The notes below the pieces were generated by a model, which ran no database searches, was not told where the DNA came from, and was given only the letters and a program-made list of their open reading frames with translations. This document shows positions 24,321 to 32,862 of a stretch of DNA of 64,000 nt, in pieces. A program made the position numbers and the translations under genes. Origin of the DNA: CAVXEF01 sp963827315 (GTDB taxonomy: Bacteria; Planctomycetota; Phycisphaerae; Sedimentisphaerales; Anaerobacaceae); contig CAWHAL010000004.1 of assembly GCA_963827315.1 (NCBI GenBank), positions 1-64,000 on the forward strand. Reading direction: 5' to 3'. Within the stretch, counting starts at the first letter, position 1, and each line of letters starts with the position of its first letter.

Positions 24321-25181
24321 ATGAAAACCAAAAAAACAGGTTTTACTCTGATAGAATTGCTGGTAGTAATCGCTATTATTGCTCTCTTGCTCTCGATTCT
24401 TTTGCCCGCAGTGAACAAGGCAAGAGAGCTTGCCAAGCGAATGGTCTGTTCCAACCAGCTCAGACAGGTCGGCCTTGCGATTCCGGCTTACGCTGGCAAT
24501 TATGCTGAATCGCTGCCGTGGTGGGGCTATGTAAATGAAGGTACCTCTGACGAATCGGAAGAAATGCATCCATATGTTGCCTATCGCGCGGATAAGCCTG
24601 AATGGACGTGGGAAACAACGGGTATACTTAAAGCTATGAGAATGGCCGCTTTGTATGAGGGTAAATATCTAGCTGAGCCGAAGATGTTTTATTGCCCCTC
24701 TAATAAGGATATCAGTTACAGGTACGAATCATATATTAAAAATAATGGCAGAGTCACACGATGGGGCTACCTGCCGCAGGATTTCAACACTCAGGATGAG
24801 TTTGGCCAAGTACATAATCAGTGGGTGCGTATAGGGTATGAGTATTTTCCGACAGACCCGAAGTCCGAGATGGTTGCTTCCGCGACACATCCTGATATTA
24901 TGATACCTAAATATGTCTGCCGCAAAATAGATAAACTGGACCCGCGTATCCCCTATATGGCGGATATTCTCAGAGATAAATCCAAATTGAGTCATAGCAC
25001 CCGAAATACTTATGCAATCCACGCCTTATTCAGCGACGCCCATGTGGCTTTCTGTAGTGACCCGTATGTCTTCGATAACGAGGTATGGGATGAGTTGGAG
25101 AGTGGCGCGATATCCATATCCGGGGACGGGTGGAGGGAGTTCTATTATAGAGTGTTTAAGCTGGTCAGCGAGGTCAAGTGA
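24321..25181 (+). CDS. Pseudopilin-like protein with prepilin N-terminal cleavage/methylation signal
   Basis: A 286-residue protein beginning MKTKKTGFTLIELLVVIAII, a textbook type IV prepilin leader cut after glycine 7, with the conserved glutamate 5 residues into the mature protein. The downstream region (VNKARELAKRMVCSNQLRQVG) is typical of the very numerous planctomycete prepilin-like proteins, and the C-terminus has FSDAHVAFCSDP, similar to the H-x9-DG tail of that group. AAAGGAG lies 8 nt before the ATG at 24321. No secretion or pilus assembly gene is nearby, so it likely works with machinery elsewhere. Function beyond membrane-anchored surface protein is unknown. Confidence 0.88.
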   Translation: MKTKKTGFTLIELLVVIAIIALLLSILLPAVNKARELAKRMVCSNQLRQVGLAIPAYAGNYAESLPWWGYVNEGTSDESEEMHPYVAYRADKPEWTWETTGILKAMRMAALYEGKYLAEPKMFYCPSNKDISYRYESYIKNNGRVTRWGYLPQDFNTQDEFGQVHNQWVRIGYEYFPTDPKSEMVASATHPDIMIPKYVCRKIDKLDPRIPYMADILRDKSKLSHSTRNTYAIHALFSDAHVAFCSDPYVFDNEVWDELESGAISISGDGWREFYYRVFKLVSEVK

Positions 25182-25239
25182 TTTGACGAGAAGGTGGTTA
25201 TTAAGAGCTTATAAAAAAACTGTCTATCGCCTTCTGTCA

Positions 25240-25285
25240 CTCCCGCGAAACTTGTCCTGAGCGCAACCGAAGGAGCGGGAATCCG
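25240..25285. repeat. Short interspersed palindromic repeat-like element
   Basis: TCCCGC (25241-25246) and GCGGGA (25275-25280) flank an inner TCCTGAGCGCAACCGAAGGA, which itself has TCCT/AGGA ends. It resembles the dispersed CCTGAGCG-x-x-x-CGAAGGA motif seen in many bacterial intergenic regions. Related but diverged cores, CCTGAACGGGGTCGAAGGA, occur near 10157 and 13616. The rest of the gap 25182-25494 shows no gene. Confidence 0.5.
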
Positions 25286-25494
25286 GATGCTTTTAGTAAA
25301 GCCATTTTAGGTTTTGTTATAGACTCCAAGTATGTCGGTTCATCGGTAACATTTATCAAAAGATATTACACCGACTAATGCACCGGCTGTATGGGTGTTT
25401 TCGGGGGCAACGAGGAGGGTAATCGCTTAAAATAAAAAAGTATAGCCATTTTCTGTGTAGCAAAGGTTTTTTTAGGCGGCTTAAAACAGCTATT

Positions 25495-27057
25495 ATGAAA
25501 AATATTGCTATTTGTATTCTTCTTTTGGTTGTGTTGTCCGCGTTTAACAGTGTCTGGGCTGACCCGCTGCCGGCCTTTCCAGGTGCCGAAGGCTGCGGTA
25601 TGTATTCTGTCGGCGGTCGTGGCGGAACAGTTTATGAGGTAAACAACCTCAACGACTACAGCAGCAGCCCGGCCCCAGCCGGTTCTCTCAGGGCGGCGGT
25701 CGAGGCCACCGGCCCAAGAATCGTCGTCTTTCGTGTTGGGGGCACCATTGCACTGGTTAAGACTTTAAAGATTTCGAATCCGTACATCACAATTGCCGGC
25801 CAGACCGCCCCGGGTGATGGAATATGTCTTAAGGATTATAATTTTCTAATCGAGGCTAACGATGTGATTATTCGCTATATGCGGTTTCGACTCGGCGATA
25901 ATACTTTACAGGAAGAGGATACCGTGACCATCTATAAGGGCCAGAATATCATCCTCGACCATCTTTCGGCAAGCTGGTCGGTGGATGAAGTGCTTTCGAC
26001 CAATTGCCAGTCAGGCCATTATGCGAACAATCTTACAGTCCAGTGGTGTATGATAACCGAAAGCCTGAATTGTTCGGTTCATTCCAAAGGCTGTCACGGT
26101 TATGGTTCCTTGGTCCGTGGCGGGTTTAACAATAAATATAGTTTTCATCATAATCTTTATGCTCATCACAAAGGCCGAAACCCTCGCCCGGGTAACTATA
26201 ATAGCTATACTGCCGACCCCTGTGGATTGATTTTTGATTTCCGCAATAATGTGGTTTATAACTATGGCGGTGGCTACGCCGGAAATAATGAAGACACAGA
26301 CAGTGTTACCAGGATGAACTTTATTGGTAATTATTATAAAAGAGGTACTAATTCCACAGGCAATTATGCTTTCCGGGAGAATTGCAAATACGACAGGGCA
26401 TATTTCAGCGGCAATTGGCACAGTGGTGTCGGCGGTTATCCGGCAGACCCCTGGACTCTGGTTCAGTTTTATGGCACCTGGACCGACGCACAAAAAACCG
26501 CATTCAAGCTATCGAGTCCGATTCCGGTCGCACCGGTAACTACTGATGATGCTAATATAGCTTACGCGATGGTTCTGGCCGATGCCGGCGTAACATTTCC
26601 TGTTCGGGATACGGCGGATACGAATGTTATAAATAATGTGATAAATGGCACAGGTGGTATTATCGACGACGAGGACCAGGTCGGCGGCTGGCCTGTACTG
26701 GCATCCGGCACGCCGCCGCTCGATACCGACCACGATGGTATGCCCGACGATTGGGAATTTGCACTTTGTCTCGACCCCTGCGATCCAAACGACTGTAGCG
26801 CTGACCGCGACGGCGATGGCTATACCAACGTCGAGGAATACCTCAACTGGCTGCCCTCGCAAGAGCCTATGCCGTCAAGGGCAGACCTTAATTGTGATGA
26901 TATAGTTGATTTTTACGATTTCTCGGAATTTGCCTTGCATTATCCCAGTTCTGTCGGCAGCCCTCTCTACGATAGAAAGTATGATTTTAATGATGATGAC
27001 GTGATATCAATTGCTGATTTGTTTTATATCGCTCAGGACTGGCTGTTAGAAGAGTAG
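25495..27057 (+). CDS. Secreted PL1-family pectate lyase with C-terminal dockerin
   Basis: A 520-residue exported lyase with signal peptide (IAICILLLVVLSAFNSVWA) and mature start DPLPAFPGAEGCGMYSVGGR. Family marks include TIAGQTAPGDGI, ILDHLSASWSVDE and HHNLYAHHKGRNPRPG. A thrombospondin-3-like Ca loop (DTDHDGMPDDWE, DRDGDGYTNVEEY) follows near 405-450 and a dockerin closes the protein (DLNCDDIVDFYDFSEFALHY; DFNDDDVISIADLFYIAQDW). It shares architecture with the lyase at 17172 except for the missing FN3 domain. Predicted extracellular galacturonan-cleaving enzyme. The start is the first ATG before the signal peptide; no strong ribosome-binding site is seen. Confidence 0.92.
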   Translation: MKNIAICILLLVVLSAFNSVWADPLPAFPGAEGCGMYSVGGRGGTVYEVNNLNDYSSSPAPAGSLRAAVEATGPRIVVFRVGGTIALVKTLKISNPYITIAGQTAPGDGICLKDYNFLIEANDVIIRYMRFRLGDNTLQEEDTVTIYKGQNIILDHLSASWSVDEVLSTNCQSGHYANNLTVQWCMITESLNCSVHSKGCHGYGSLVRGGFNNKYSFHHNLYAHHKGRNPRPGNYNSYTADPCGLIFDFRNNVVYNYGGGYAGNNEDTDSVTRMNFIGNYYKRGTNSTGNYAFRENCKYDRAYFSGNWHSGVGGYPADPWTLVQFYGTWTDAQKTAFKLSSPIPVAPVTTDDANIAYAMVLADAGVTFPVRDTADTNVINNVINGTGGIIDDEDQVGGWPVLASGTPPLDTDHDGMPDDWEFALCLDPCDPNDCSADRDGDGYTNVEEYLNWLPSQEPMPSRADLNCDDIVDFYDFSEFALHYPSSVGSPLYDRKYDFNDDDVISIADLFYIAQDWLLEE

Positions 27058-27209
27058 TTTATCACTCCTAAAAAACTTCACAACGATAGGCTGGCCACTG
27101 TCATATCTTCTTCGTCTTCTACCAGCATCTATCCGTCATAACCTTATCCTAATTAGGGGGATGCGATGTTCCTTTCCCATCCCGAGAAATAGAAATAGTG
27201 TGAATCTTC

Positions 27210-27239
27210 TTGACAAGCACGGCAAACATCCTCTAAACT
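27210..27239 (+). promoter_or_regulatory. Promoter upstream of rex
   Basis: TTGACA (27210-27215), an 18-bp spacer and TAAACT (27234-27239). The -35 is perfect and the -10 matches four of six bases. It lies 51 bp upstream of the rex ATG and just before the candidate Rex operator. Confidence 0.5.
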
Positions 27240-27251
27240 ATACTATTTAAC

Positions 27252-27269
27252 TTGTGAATGTGAACTCAA
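27252..27269 (+). promoter_or_regulatory. Candidate Rex operator
   Basis: TTGTGAATGTGAACTCAA matches the known Rex site form TTGTGA-N6-TCACAA fully in the left half and in four of six bases in the right half. It lies 20 bp upstream of the rex start, just after the putative -10, where binding would block transcription. Autoregulation, and control of the following hydrogenase genes, is the expected arrangement but is not proven by an imperfect site. Confidence 0.45.
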
Positions 27270-27289
27270 GTATTGAATAACGATTGTTT

Positions 27290-27913
27290 ATGAGGTACCA
27301 TAAAATTCCAGATGAGACTGTCCGGAGGTTGCCGGTTTATCTCAAGGGGCTGCTGTTTTTATCAGAGGAGGGACGGCAGAGCGTATCCAGCTGCGAATTA
27401 GCGGATTTCCTGGGGGTTAACCCTTGGCAGATAAGAAAGGACTTTTCCTACTTTGGCGACTTTGGTACACCGGGAGTCGGCTACAAGGTTGAAAAGCTCG
27501 CGAAGCAAATTAAGAGAATCCTTAAACTCGATGTCGCTCAGAAGGCAGCTTTAGTTGGCGTTGGTAATCTGGGCTCGATAGTTCTGGTGTATCAGGGCTT
27601 TAAAATATATGGTTTTGACATTGCTGCCGCATTTGACATCGATTCCAAAAAAATCGGCAAAAAAATAAATAATATCACGATTGAAGATGTTTCGAATCTT
27701 CGGATCTTGAAAAAAAGAAAGATTAATATTGGGATTATTACTGTTCCGCGAGACGCAGCTCAGGAAACGGCTGACGCACTGGTCAAAGCAAACATAAAGG
27801 GCATCCTGAATTTTTCTCCCTGCTATATAACAGTGCCCAAGAAAGTCAAAGTGATAACTATTGATATTGCAATGGACCTTGCCCGCCTGCCGTATTATAT
27901 GCCCTCAAGCTGA
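27290..27913 (+). CDS. rex: Redox-sensing transcriptional repressor Rex
   Basis: A 207-residue regulator that in this family senses the NADH/NAD+ ratio and releases DNA when NADH is high. The N-terminal winged helix has the family marks IPDETVRRLPVYLKGL, SSCELADFLGVNPWQIRKDF and SYFGDFGTPGVGY. The Rossmann domain starts at ALVGVGNLGSIVL (GxGxxG) and includes AAFDID, IGIITVPRDAAQ and GILNFSPCYITVP. I use the ATG at 27290 rather than the TTG at 27284. It stands 62 bp upstream of a hydrogenase operon in the same orientation, which suggests that Rex controls hydrogen metabolism here. Confidence 0.95.
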   Translation: MRYHKIPDETVRRLPVYLKGLLFLSEEGRQSVSSCELADFLGVNPWQIRKDFSYFGDFGTPGVGYKVEKLAKQIKRILKLDVAQKAALVGVGNLGSIVLVYQGFKIYGFDIAAAFDIDSKKIGKKINNITIEDVSNLRILKKRKINIGIITVPRDAAQETADALVKANIKGILNFSPCYITVPKKVKVITIDIAMDLARLPYYMPSS

Positions 27914-27975
27914 GGATAGCAGGCGATGCAGATTCCGGCGAAGAACGTTAAAAGAAAATTTTGACCGAGGCAAAA

Positions 27976-29022
27976 ATGACAGTCAAAAAAATCAACAAAG
28001 ACGCTTTCAAGCAGTTTGTGAACAACCTGATAAAACAGCAGAAAGTCTTAGGCCCCTGCGCCAAAGGCGACCGTTTCGAATTCGAGCAGCTTGAGTCGGC
28101 AGACCAGCTGCGGCTGGATTATGACGTGACTCTTCGACCGCCTAACAGAAAGTACTTTCTGCCACCGGTTGAAACGCTTCTTACCTACGAGGTCGGCGGC
28201 GGCTATCAGTCGGTCTACGATGACGCCGAATTTATCCTTTTAGGCATTCATCCTTATGATTTAGTGGCGTTAAACCAGATGGACCAAATTTTCGAACAGG
28301 ACAATTACGACAGCCACTATATGAAAAGGCGACACAACGCCACGATAGTCGCCTGCGACGTTGCTTCGCCTTCGAGGGATGTTTTTGCCGCATCGATGGG
28401 CACAGCTACTGTCAAGAGCGGATTCGATGTTCTGCTTACGGACATCGGCGATTCATATCTTATGGAAAGTGGCTCGCCTAAAGGCGACAAACTTCTGGCA
28501 AAGGCCAAAGGCACAGTTGACGCCACAACCAAAGACCTCGAAAAAAGGCAGAAGGTCTGGAACGAAAACCAGAACCGGCTTAATAAACACAAGCTGAACT
28601 GCGACTACTCTTATCTGCCCAAGCTGCTTGAAAGGGCATACAGCCACCCGGTCTGGGAAGAAAAGGCCCGAACCTGCTTTGCCTGCGGCTCGTGCAACCA
28701 GGTATGTCCCACCTGTTACTGTTTTAACGTCCAGGATGACGTGAACTGGGACTTCGTAAAGGGTAAGAGACAACGTGCGTGGGACGGGTGTCTGCTTGAT
28801 GGGTTTACCAAAGTGGCAGACGAACACGAGTTCAGAAAAAAACGTGAAGACCGCTTCAGACACCGGCTTTATCGAAAGGGAAAATACGTGCCAGAGAAGA
28901 TAGACAGTGCAATACCAGCCTGTGTCGGATGCGGACGATGCGTACATGCGTGTCTGCCTGATATCGCAAATCCTGTCAATGTATACAATAGGTTAATAGA
29001 AGACTTTGGGACTAATTTGTAA
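27976..29022 (+). CDS. hydB: [NiFe] hydrogenase beta subunit (electron transfer, 4Fe-4S)
   Basis: A 348-residue iron-sulfur protein homologous to the beta subunit of soluble sulfhydrogenase-type (group 3b) hydrogenases and to anaerobic sulfite reductase subunit A. Two 4Fe-4S binding motifs are visible near the C-terminus: CFACGSCNQVCPTC and CVGCGRCVHACLPD. It would pass electrons between the small subunit and the flavin subunit. The ATG at 27976 follows a GAGG site; a TTG 15 nt upstream is in frame but less likely. It is the first structural gene of a tight five-gene operon. Confidence 0.9.
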   Translation: MTVKKINKDAFKQFVNNLIKQQKVLGPCAKGDRFEFEQLESADQLRLDYDVTLRPPNRKYFLPPVETLLTYEVGGGYQSVYDDAEFILLGIHPYDLVALNQMDQIFEQDNYDSHYMKRRHNATIVACDVASPSRDVFAASMGTATVKSGFDVLLTDIGDSYLMESGSPKGDKLLAKAKGTVDATTKDLEKRQKVWNENQNRLNKHKLNCDYSYLPKLLERAYSHPVWEEKARTCFACGSCNQVCPTCYCFNVQDDVNWDFVKGKRQRAWDGCLLDGFTKVADEHEFRKKREDRFRHRLYRKGKYVPEKIDSAIPACVGCGRCVHACLPDIANPVNVYNRLIEDFGTNL

Positions 29023-29064
29023 AACAGGCCGGAAGGTTTGTGTTTTATAGTTGGAGAATAGTTT

Positions 29065-29904
29065 ATGCATAAGTGTTCTGGAGTGCAAAAGGACATTTAT
29101 TTGCCGCAGTTAGCTACGATAGAAAAGAGGCGGCTTATGAATGTAACGGAGATGTATCTGCGTCTGACGATGGACGAGGGACCTATCGACTATGTTCCGG
29201 GTCAGTTTGTCGAGGTTTCCGTCCCAGGCATCGGCGAAGTACCTATCACGATTTCTTCGTCGCCGACTCAGCAAAAGTATTTTGAGCTTGTGGTTCGCAG
29301 GATTGGCAATGTTACAAATGCCATTCATAGGTTAAGGACCGGCGACAAAATCGGCATCCGCGGCCCTTACGGCAATGGCACTTATCCAGTAGAAGAAGCG
29401 AAAGGCAGGAACCTTGTCTTCATATGCGGCGGGATCGGACTGGTTCCACAAAGGTCTTTTGTTAACTACGTTCTCGATAACCGAGATGATTACGGCGAAA
29501 TCACAGTCCTTCTGGGCACAAAATGTATGGCTCAGCGGTTTTTTCAATCCGAATTGGACAGCTGGTCGCACAGAAAGGACATCCATTTTATGGAGACCGT
29601 GGATGAGGTGGACGACTGCTGGCTGGGAAATGTCGGGGTCGTGACAACGCTGATTCCCAAGATTGAGGTGGAACTGGCTTCGGCGCTTGTATTCGTCTGT
29701 GGTCCGCCGGTAATGTACAAGTTCGTCTTGTTCGCTCTGGACGAGGCAAAAATACCCCACGAGAACATTTTTCTCAACCTGGAGCGAAAAATGAAGTGCG
29801 GCGTAGGCAAGTGTGGGCACTGTCAGATAAACAACCTGTATGTATGCGTTGATGGACCGGTGTTTCGTTACTCAGACTTGAGCGTTGCTCCGGAGGCAAT
29901 ATAA
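29065..29904 (+). CDS. hydG: [NiFe] hydrogenase gamma subunit (FAD/NAD(P)-binding)
   Basis: A 279-residue flavoprotein of the ferredoxin-NADP reductase fold. The FAD-binding half contains YVPGQFVEVSVPGIGEVPITISS and the nucleotide-binding half begins FICGGIGLVPQRSF. The C-terminus carries the 2Fe-2S motif CGVGKCGHCQI followed by VCVDGPVF, as in hydrogenase gamma and dihydroorotate dehydrogenase electron-transfer subunits. It is the site where NAD(P)+ or NAD(P)H exchanges electrons with the complex. GGAGA precedes the ATG. The stop is two bases before the ATG of the small subunit gene. Confidence 0.92.
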   Translation: MHKCSGVQKDIYLPQLATIEKRRLMNVTEMYLRLTMDEGPIDYVPGQFVEVSVPGIGEVPITISSSPTQQKYFELVVRRIGNVTNAIHRLRTGDKIGIRGPYGNGTYPVEEAKGRNLVFICGGIGLVPQRSFVNYVLDNRDDYGEITVLLGTKCMAQRFFQSELDSWSHRKDIHFMETVDEVDDCWLGNVGVVTTLIPKIEVELASALVFVCGPPVMYKFVLFALDEAKIPHENIFLNLERKMKCGVGKCGHCQINNLYVCVDGPVFRYSDLSVAPEAI

Positions 29905-29905
29905 A

Positions 29906-30655
29906 ATGGATAGGTTAAAAGTGGCTATTTTTGATTTTGCGTGCTGTGAGGGATGCCAGTTGCAGATTGTCAATCTTGAGGAAGAGCTCCTCGATTTAAT
30001 TGATGTAGTGAATGTTGTGGAATGGCGTGAGGCGATGAGCGAAAGCAGCCACGAATATGATATAGCCATTGTTGAGGGTTCTATCACGAGGCCGGAGGAC
30101 GAGAAGCATCTGCAGATCATAAGAACAAGAGCCAAGAAACTGATAGCTTTAGGCGCCTGTGCCACAATAGGAGGTGTAAACAAACTCAAGAACAATTTTG
30201 AGATGGAAGATGTTAAACGGTGTGTTTACGGCAAGTCGGCAAGTATGCCTCATCTTGATACCGCACCGACGAAAGCCGTCGATGAAGTTGTAAAGGTGGA
30301 TCATAAAGTCCACGGCTGCCCTATAGACAGGAAGGAATTCACATACATTATTCGATGTCTGCTTATTGGGAAAAAACCCGAGATACCCGAGTACCCGGTT
30401 TGCGTTGAATGCAAGGCCAAAGGTAATCCCTGCCTGTGGGATTACGGGCAGATTTGCCTGGGACCGATTATAAGGGCTGGCTGCGGTGCAAGATGCCCAT
30501 CGTCGGGTTTTAGATGCTTCGGCTGTCGCGGCTATGTAGATGACCCCAATGTTAATGCCGCCAAAGACGTTATCAACAGATACGGACTCAACATGGAGCA
30601 ATTAAAAGCCAAAATGATTCTTTTTGGAAGTGGTTATGAGCCAACAAATGCATAA
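29906..30655 (+). CDS. hydD: [NiFe] hydrogenase delta (small) subunit
   Basis: A 249-residue cytoplasmic small subunit without a Tat signal. Cluster ligands are visible: CCEGCQLQ at the N-terminus, GACATIGG in the middle, GCPIDRKE, then CVECKAKGNPCLW, CLGPIIRAGCGARCP and CFGCRGYV. It holds three Fe-S clusters and relays electrons to the active-site subunit. The ATG at 29906 has GGAGG 9 nt upstream; in-frame residues before it overlap the gamma gene. The 3' end overlaps the alpha gene by 20 bp, so the two are probably translationally coupled. Confidence 0.94.
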   Translation: MDRLKVAIFDFACCEGCQLQIVNLEEELLDLIDVVNVVEWREAMSESSHEYDIAIVEGSITRPEDEKHLQIIRTRAKKLIALGACATIGGVNKLKNNFEMEDVKRCVYGKSASMPHLDTAPTKAVDEVVKVDHKVHGCPIDRKEFTYIIRCLLIGKKPEIPEYPVCVECKAKGNPCLWDYGQICLGPIIRAGCGARCPSSGFRCFGCRGYVDDPNVNAAKDVINRYGLNMEQLKAKMILFGSGYEPTNA

Positions 30656-31958
30656 AAACCTCGATATAAATGTTCATCATATAACCCGTGTTGAAGGACA
30701 CGGCAACATCGTCGTCAACGTCACTGACGGCAAAATCGAAAAACTCCAGTGGCAGATTCCTGAAGCACCTCGTTTCTTTGAGGCTATGGTTCGTGGCCGT
30801 AGCTACGAGGATATTCAAACAATCGTCAGCAGAATCTGCGGAATTTGCTCGATTACACATTCGCTGGCCTCGACCAAGGCAGTCGAAAACGCACTCGGCC
30901 TGAAAGTCTCGGAGCAGACCGACAAGCTCCGAATATTGATGCATTATTCCGAGCAGCTCCAGAGCCATATACTTCACGTCGGGTATCTTGCAGCGCCTGA
31001 TTTCTTCGGTGTGCCTTCAGTAGTGCCGTTAGTTGCCAGGGCGGCAGATGTAGTCAAGACTGTGGTCAGGACCCATGGAATCGCGAACGGATGGTCCGAC
31101 CTGCTCGCAGGCAGAACAACCCACCCTGTTACGCTCATACCCGGAGGACTCACACGGATACCCACTGAGAAACAACTGCGGCAGTTACAGAAAACGCTGA
31201 AAAACACAATACCCGACCTGAAAGTAATTGCAGATGCGGTTTTAAGCGTGGTCGGAAATATACCAAAATTCGAGCGCCAGACAGAATACGTATCGCTCAA
31301 ACAGACCAAACCGCCGACATATACGTTCTATCATGGCGGCATCACGTCCACCGACAATGGCAGCAAGGTCGTTCCGATAGAAAAATGGCACGATGTGACC
31401 AACGAATACGTCTGCGAACAATCCACGGCCAAATGGACGAAGTGGCATCGGGATTCTTACGCCGTGGGAGCGCTGGCCCGCTTTAACAATAATGGCGAGC
31501 TTCTTTCGCCGATGGGCAAAGAGGCAGCAAAGATGTTCGGCCTGAAAAAGGGCTGCTGCAACCCCTTTATAAATACAGTCGCACAGCTTGTGGAATGCTT
31601 CCACATTGTTGAGACAAGCATCGCTCTTATCGATGAAATACTGACCAAAGGGCTGAAAGAGGAAAAGGTAACAAGCTCAGCAAAAGCAGGCAGAGGAGCC
31701 GGCTGTGTCGAGGCGCCGCGAGGAATACTGTTCCACGAGTACGAATTCGACAAGAAAGGCAACTGTATCGCAGCAGATATTTGCATTCCGACCAACCAGA
31801 ACCATGCCAACATTCAAAAGGACTTCGAAAAGTTTGTGCCCGAGATAATTCACGAGGGCCGGAATGCCGTCAGGCAAAAACTGGAAATGCTCGTTAGGGC
31901 TTATGACCCGTGTATTTCCTGCTCAACTCACCTGCTGGAGGTGAGGTTCGTCAAGTAA
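30636..31958 (+). CDS. hydA: [NiFe] hydrogenase alpha (large, catalytic) subunit
   Basis: A 440-residue catalytic subunit. The N-terminal L1 motif RICGICSITH and the C-terminal L2 motif DPCISCSTH supply the four cysteines of the Ni-Fe site, and HITRVEGHG marks the N-terminus. After the L2 histidine there are eight residues (LLEVRFVK), the peptide normally removed by a dedicated protease after nickel insertion; that protease gene follows 7 bp later. Subunit order beta-gamma-delta-alpha is that of archaeal sulfhydrogenase (group 3b, NAD(P)H-linked). It could evolve H2 to dispose of reductant or use H2 to make NAD(P)H. Confidence 0.95.
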   Translation: MSQQMHKNLDINVHHITRVEGHGNIVVNVTDGKIEKLQWQIPEAPRFFEAMVRGRSYEDIQTIVSRICGICSITHSLASTKAVENALGLKVSEQTDKLRILMHYSEQLQSHILHVGYLAAPDFFGVPSVVPLVARAADVVKTVVRTHGIANGWSDLLAGRTTHPVTLIPGGLTRIPTEKQLRQLQKTLKNTIPDLKVIADAVLSVVGNIPKFERQTEYVSLKQTKPPTYTFYHGGITSTDNGSKVVPIEKWHDVTNEYVCEQSTAKWTKWHRDSYAVGALARFNNNGELLSPMGKEAAKMFGLKKGCCNPFINTVAQLVECFHIVETSIALIDEILTKGLKEEKVTSSAKAGRGAGCVEAPRGILFHEYEFDKKGNCIAADICIPTNQNHANIQKDFEKFVPEIIHEGRNAVRQKLEMLVRAYDPCISCSTHLLEVRFVK

Positions 31959-31965
31959 GCCGCCA

Positions 31966-32445
31966 ATGAAAAAAACTGTGATTGTAATCGGCCTCGGTAA
32001 TACGCTTATGTCGGATGAGGGCGTAGGCGTGCGGGTCGTGCAACGGCTTTTGGATTTTGCCGGCAGGTTTCCTCTGGGTGATTTCGTAGATGCAGGGACA
32101 GGGGGAATGTCTATCCTGCATCTTATCAGAGGCAAAGATAGAGCAATTTTTATTGACTGTGCGAGAATGGGGGAGGAGCCGGGGGTCATAAAAAAATTTA
32201 CGCCCCAGGAGCTTAAAAGCACCAAGGTGCTCACGCACCAATCACTCCACGAAGCTGACTTAATTAAAATAATAGACATGGCAGGACAACTCGGCCAGTG
32301 TCCTGCTGAGATAATAATCTTCGGTATCGAACCTCAAGTTGTTAAGCTCGGCGGCGAACTGAGTAAAGTACTTACCGACAGGTTTGACGAATATATAACT
32401 ATTATTTGCAAAGAGCTTCCGAAAACTGCATCCAGCGGATTATAA
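31966..32445 (+). CDS. Hydrogenase maturation protease
   Basis: A 159-residue endopeptidase of the HycI/HyaD (M52) family. The N-terminus is VIVIGLGNTLMSDEGVGVRVV, where the glutamate of SDEG is a nickel ligand; DCARMG (about residue 64) and HQSLHEADL supply the expected further metal ligands. It would trim the eight-residue extension of the alpha subunit encoded directly upstream. No hyp accessory genes are in this window. The gene is the last of the operon. Confidence 0.93.
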   Translation: MKKTVIVIGLGNTLMSDEGVGVRVVQRLLDFAGRFPLGDFVDAGTGGMSILHLIRGKDRAIFIDCARMGEEPGVIKKFTPQELKSTKVLTHQSLHEADLIKIIDMAGQLGQCPAEIIIFGIEPQVVKLGGELSKVLTDRFDEYITIICKELPKTASSGL

Positions 32446-32727
32446 AGAAGGCACCATAGAATGTGCTTATTATTGATACTATCGACTTCCAAACTCCACC
32501 CGAGACGATAGAAATATTCACGTCTGAGTAGTTAAGCTCAACCATTATTTCAACACATAATTCTGCGGTGGCGAACCACTGGCGACTGACACTTTTTTGA
32601 CATCAGTTTTACTGCGACGTCCGAGCTCAATGTTTGTAACTATCTGTGGTTAAAGTACTTATGCCCGCAAAAACCGTTTTTTGCATGCACCGAATACTTT
32701 GGATATCCCAAAAATCTAAAAAAAAGC

Positions 32728-32759
32728 TTGACTTTTCTAAATAAACTTGTTAGTATAAT
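32728..32759 (+). promoter_or_regulatory. Candidate promoter for the PEP-CTERM gene at 32863
   Basis: TATAAT (32754-32759) is perfect; TTGACT (32728-32733) lies 20 bp upstream, which is longer than the usual 16-18 bp spacing. A leader of about 100 nt would follow. Nothing else is visible in the gap 32446-32862. Confidence 0.4.
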
Positions 32760-32862
32760 ATATCTGTCTTAACGGGGAGACAACTTTGGGGGGAGAAAAC
32801 TCAAATGTGCTATTGTGCTATTCTTAATTCCTAAATATAGAGTTTAGCTGTTACAGACTATT

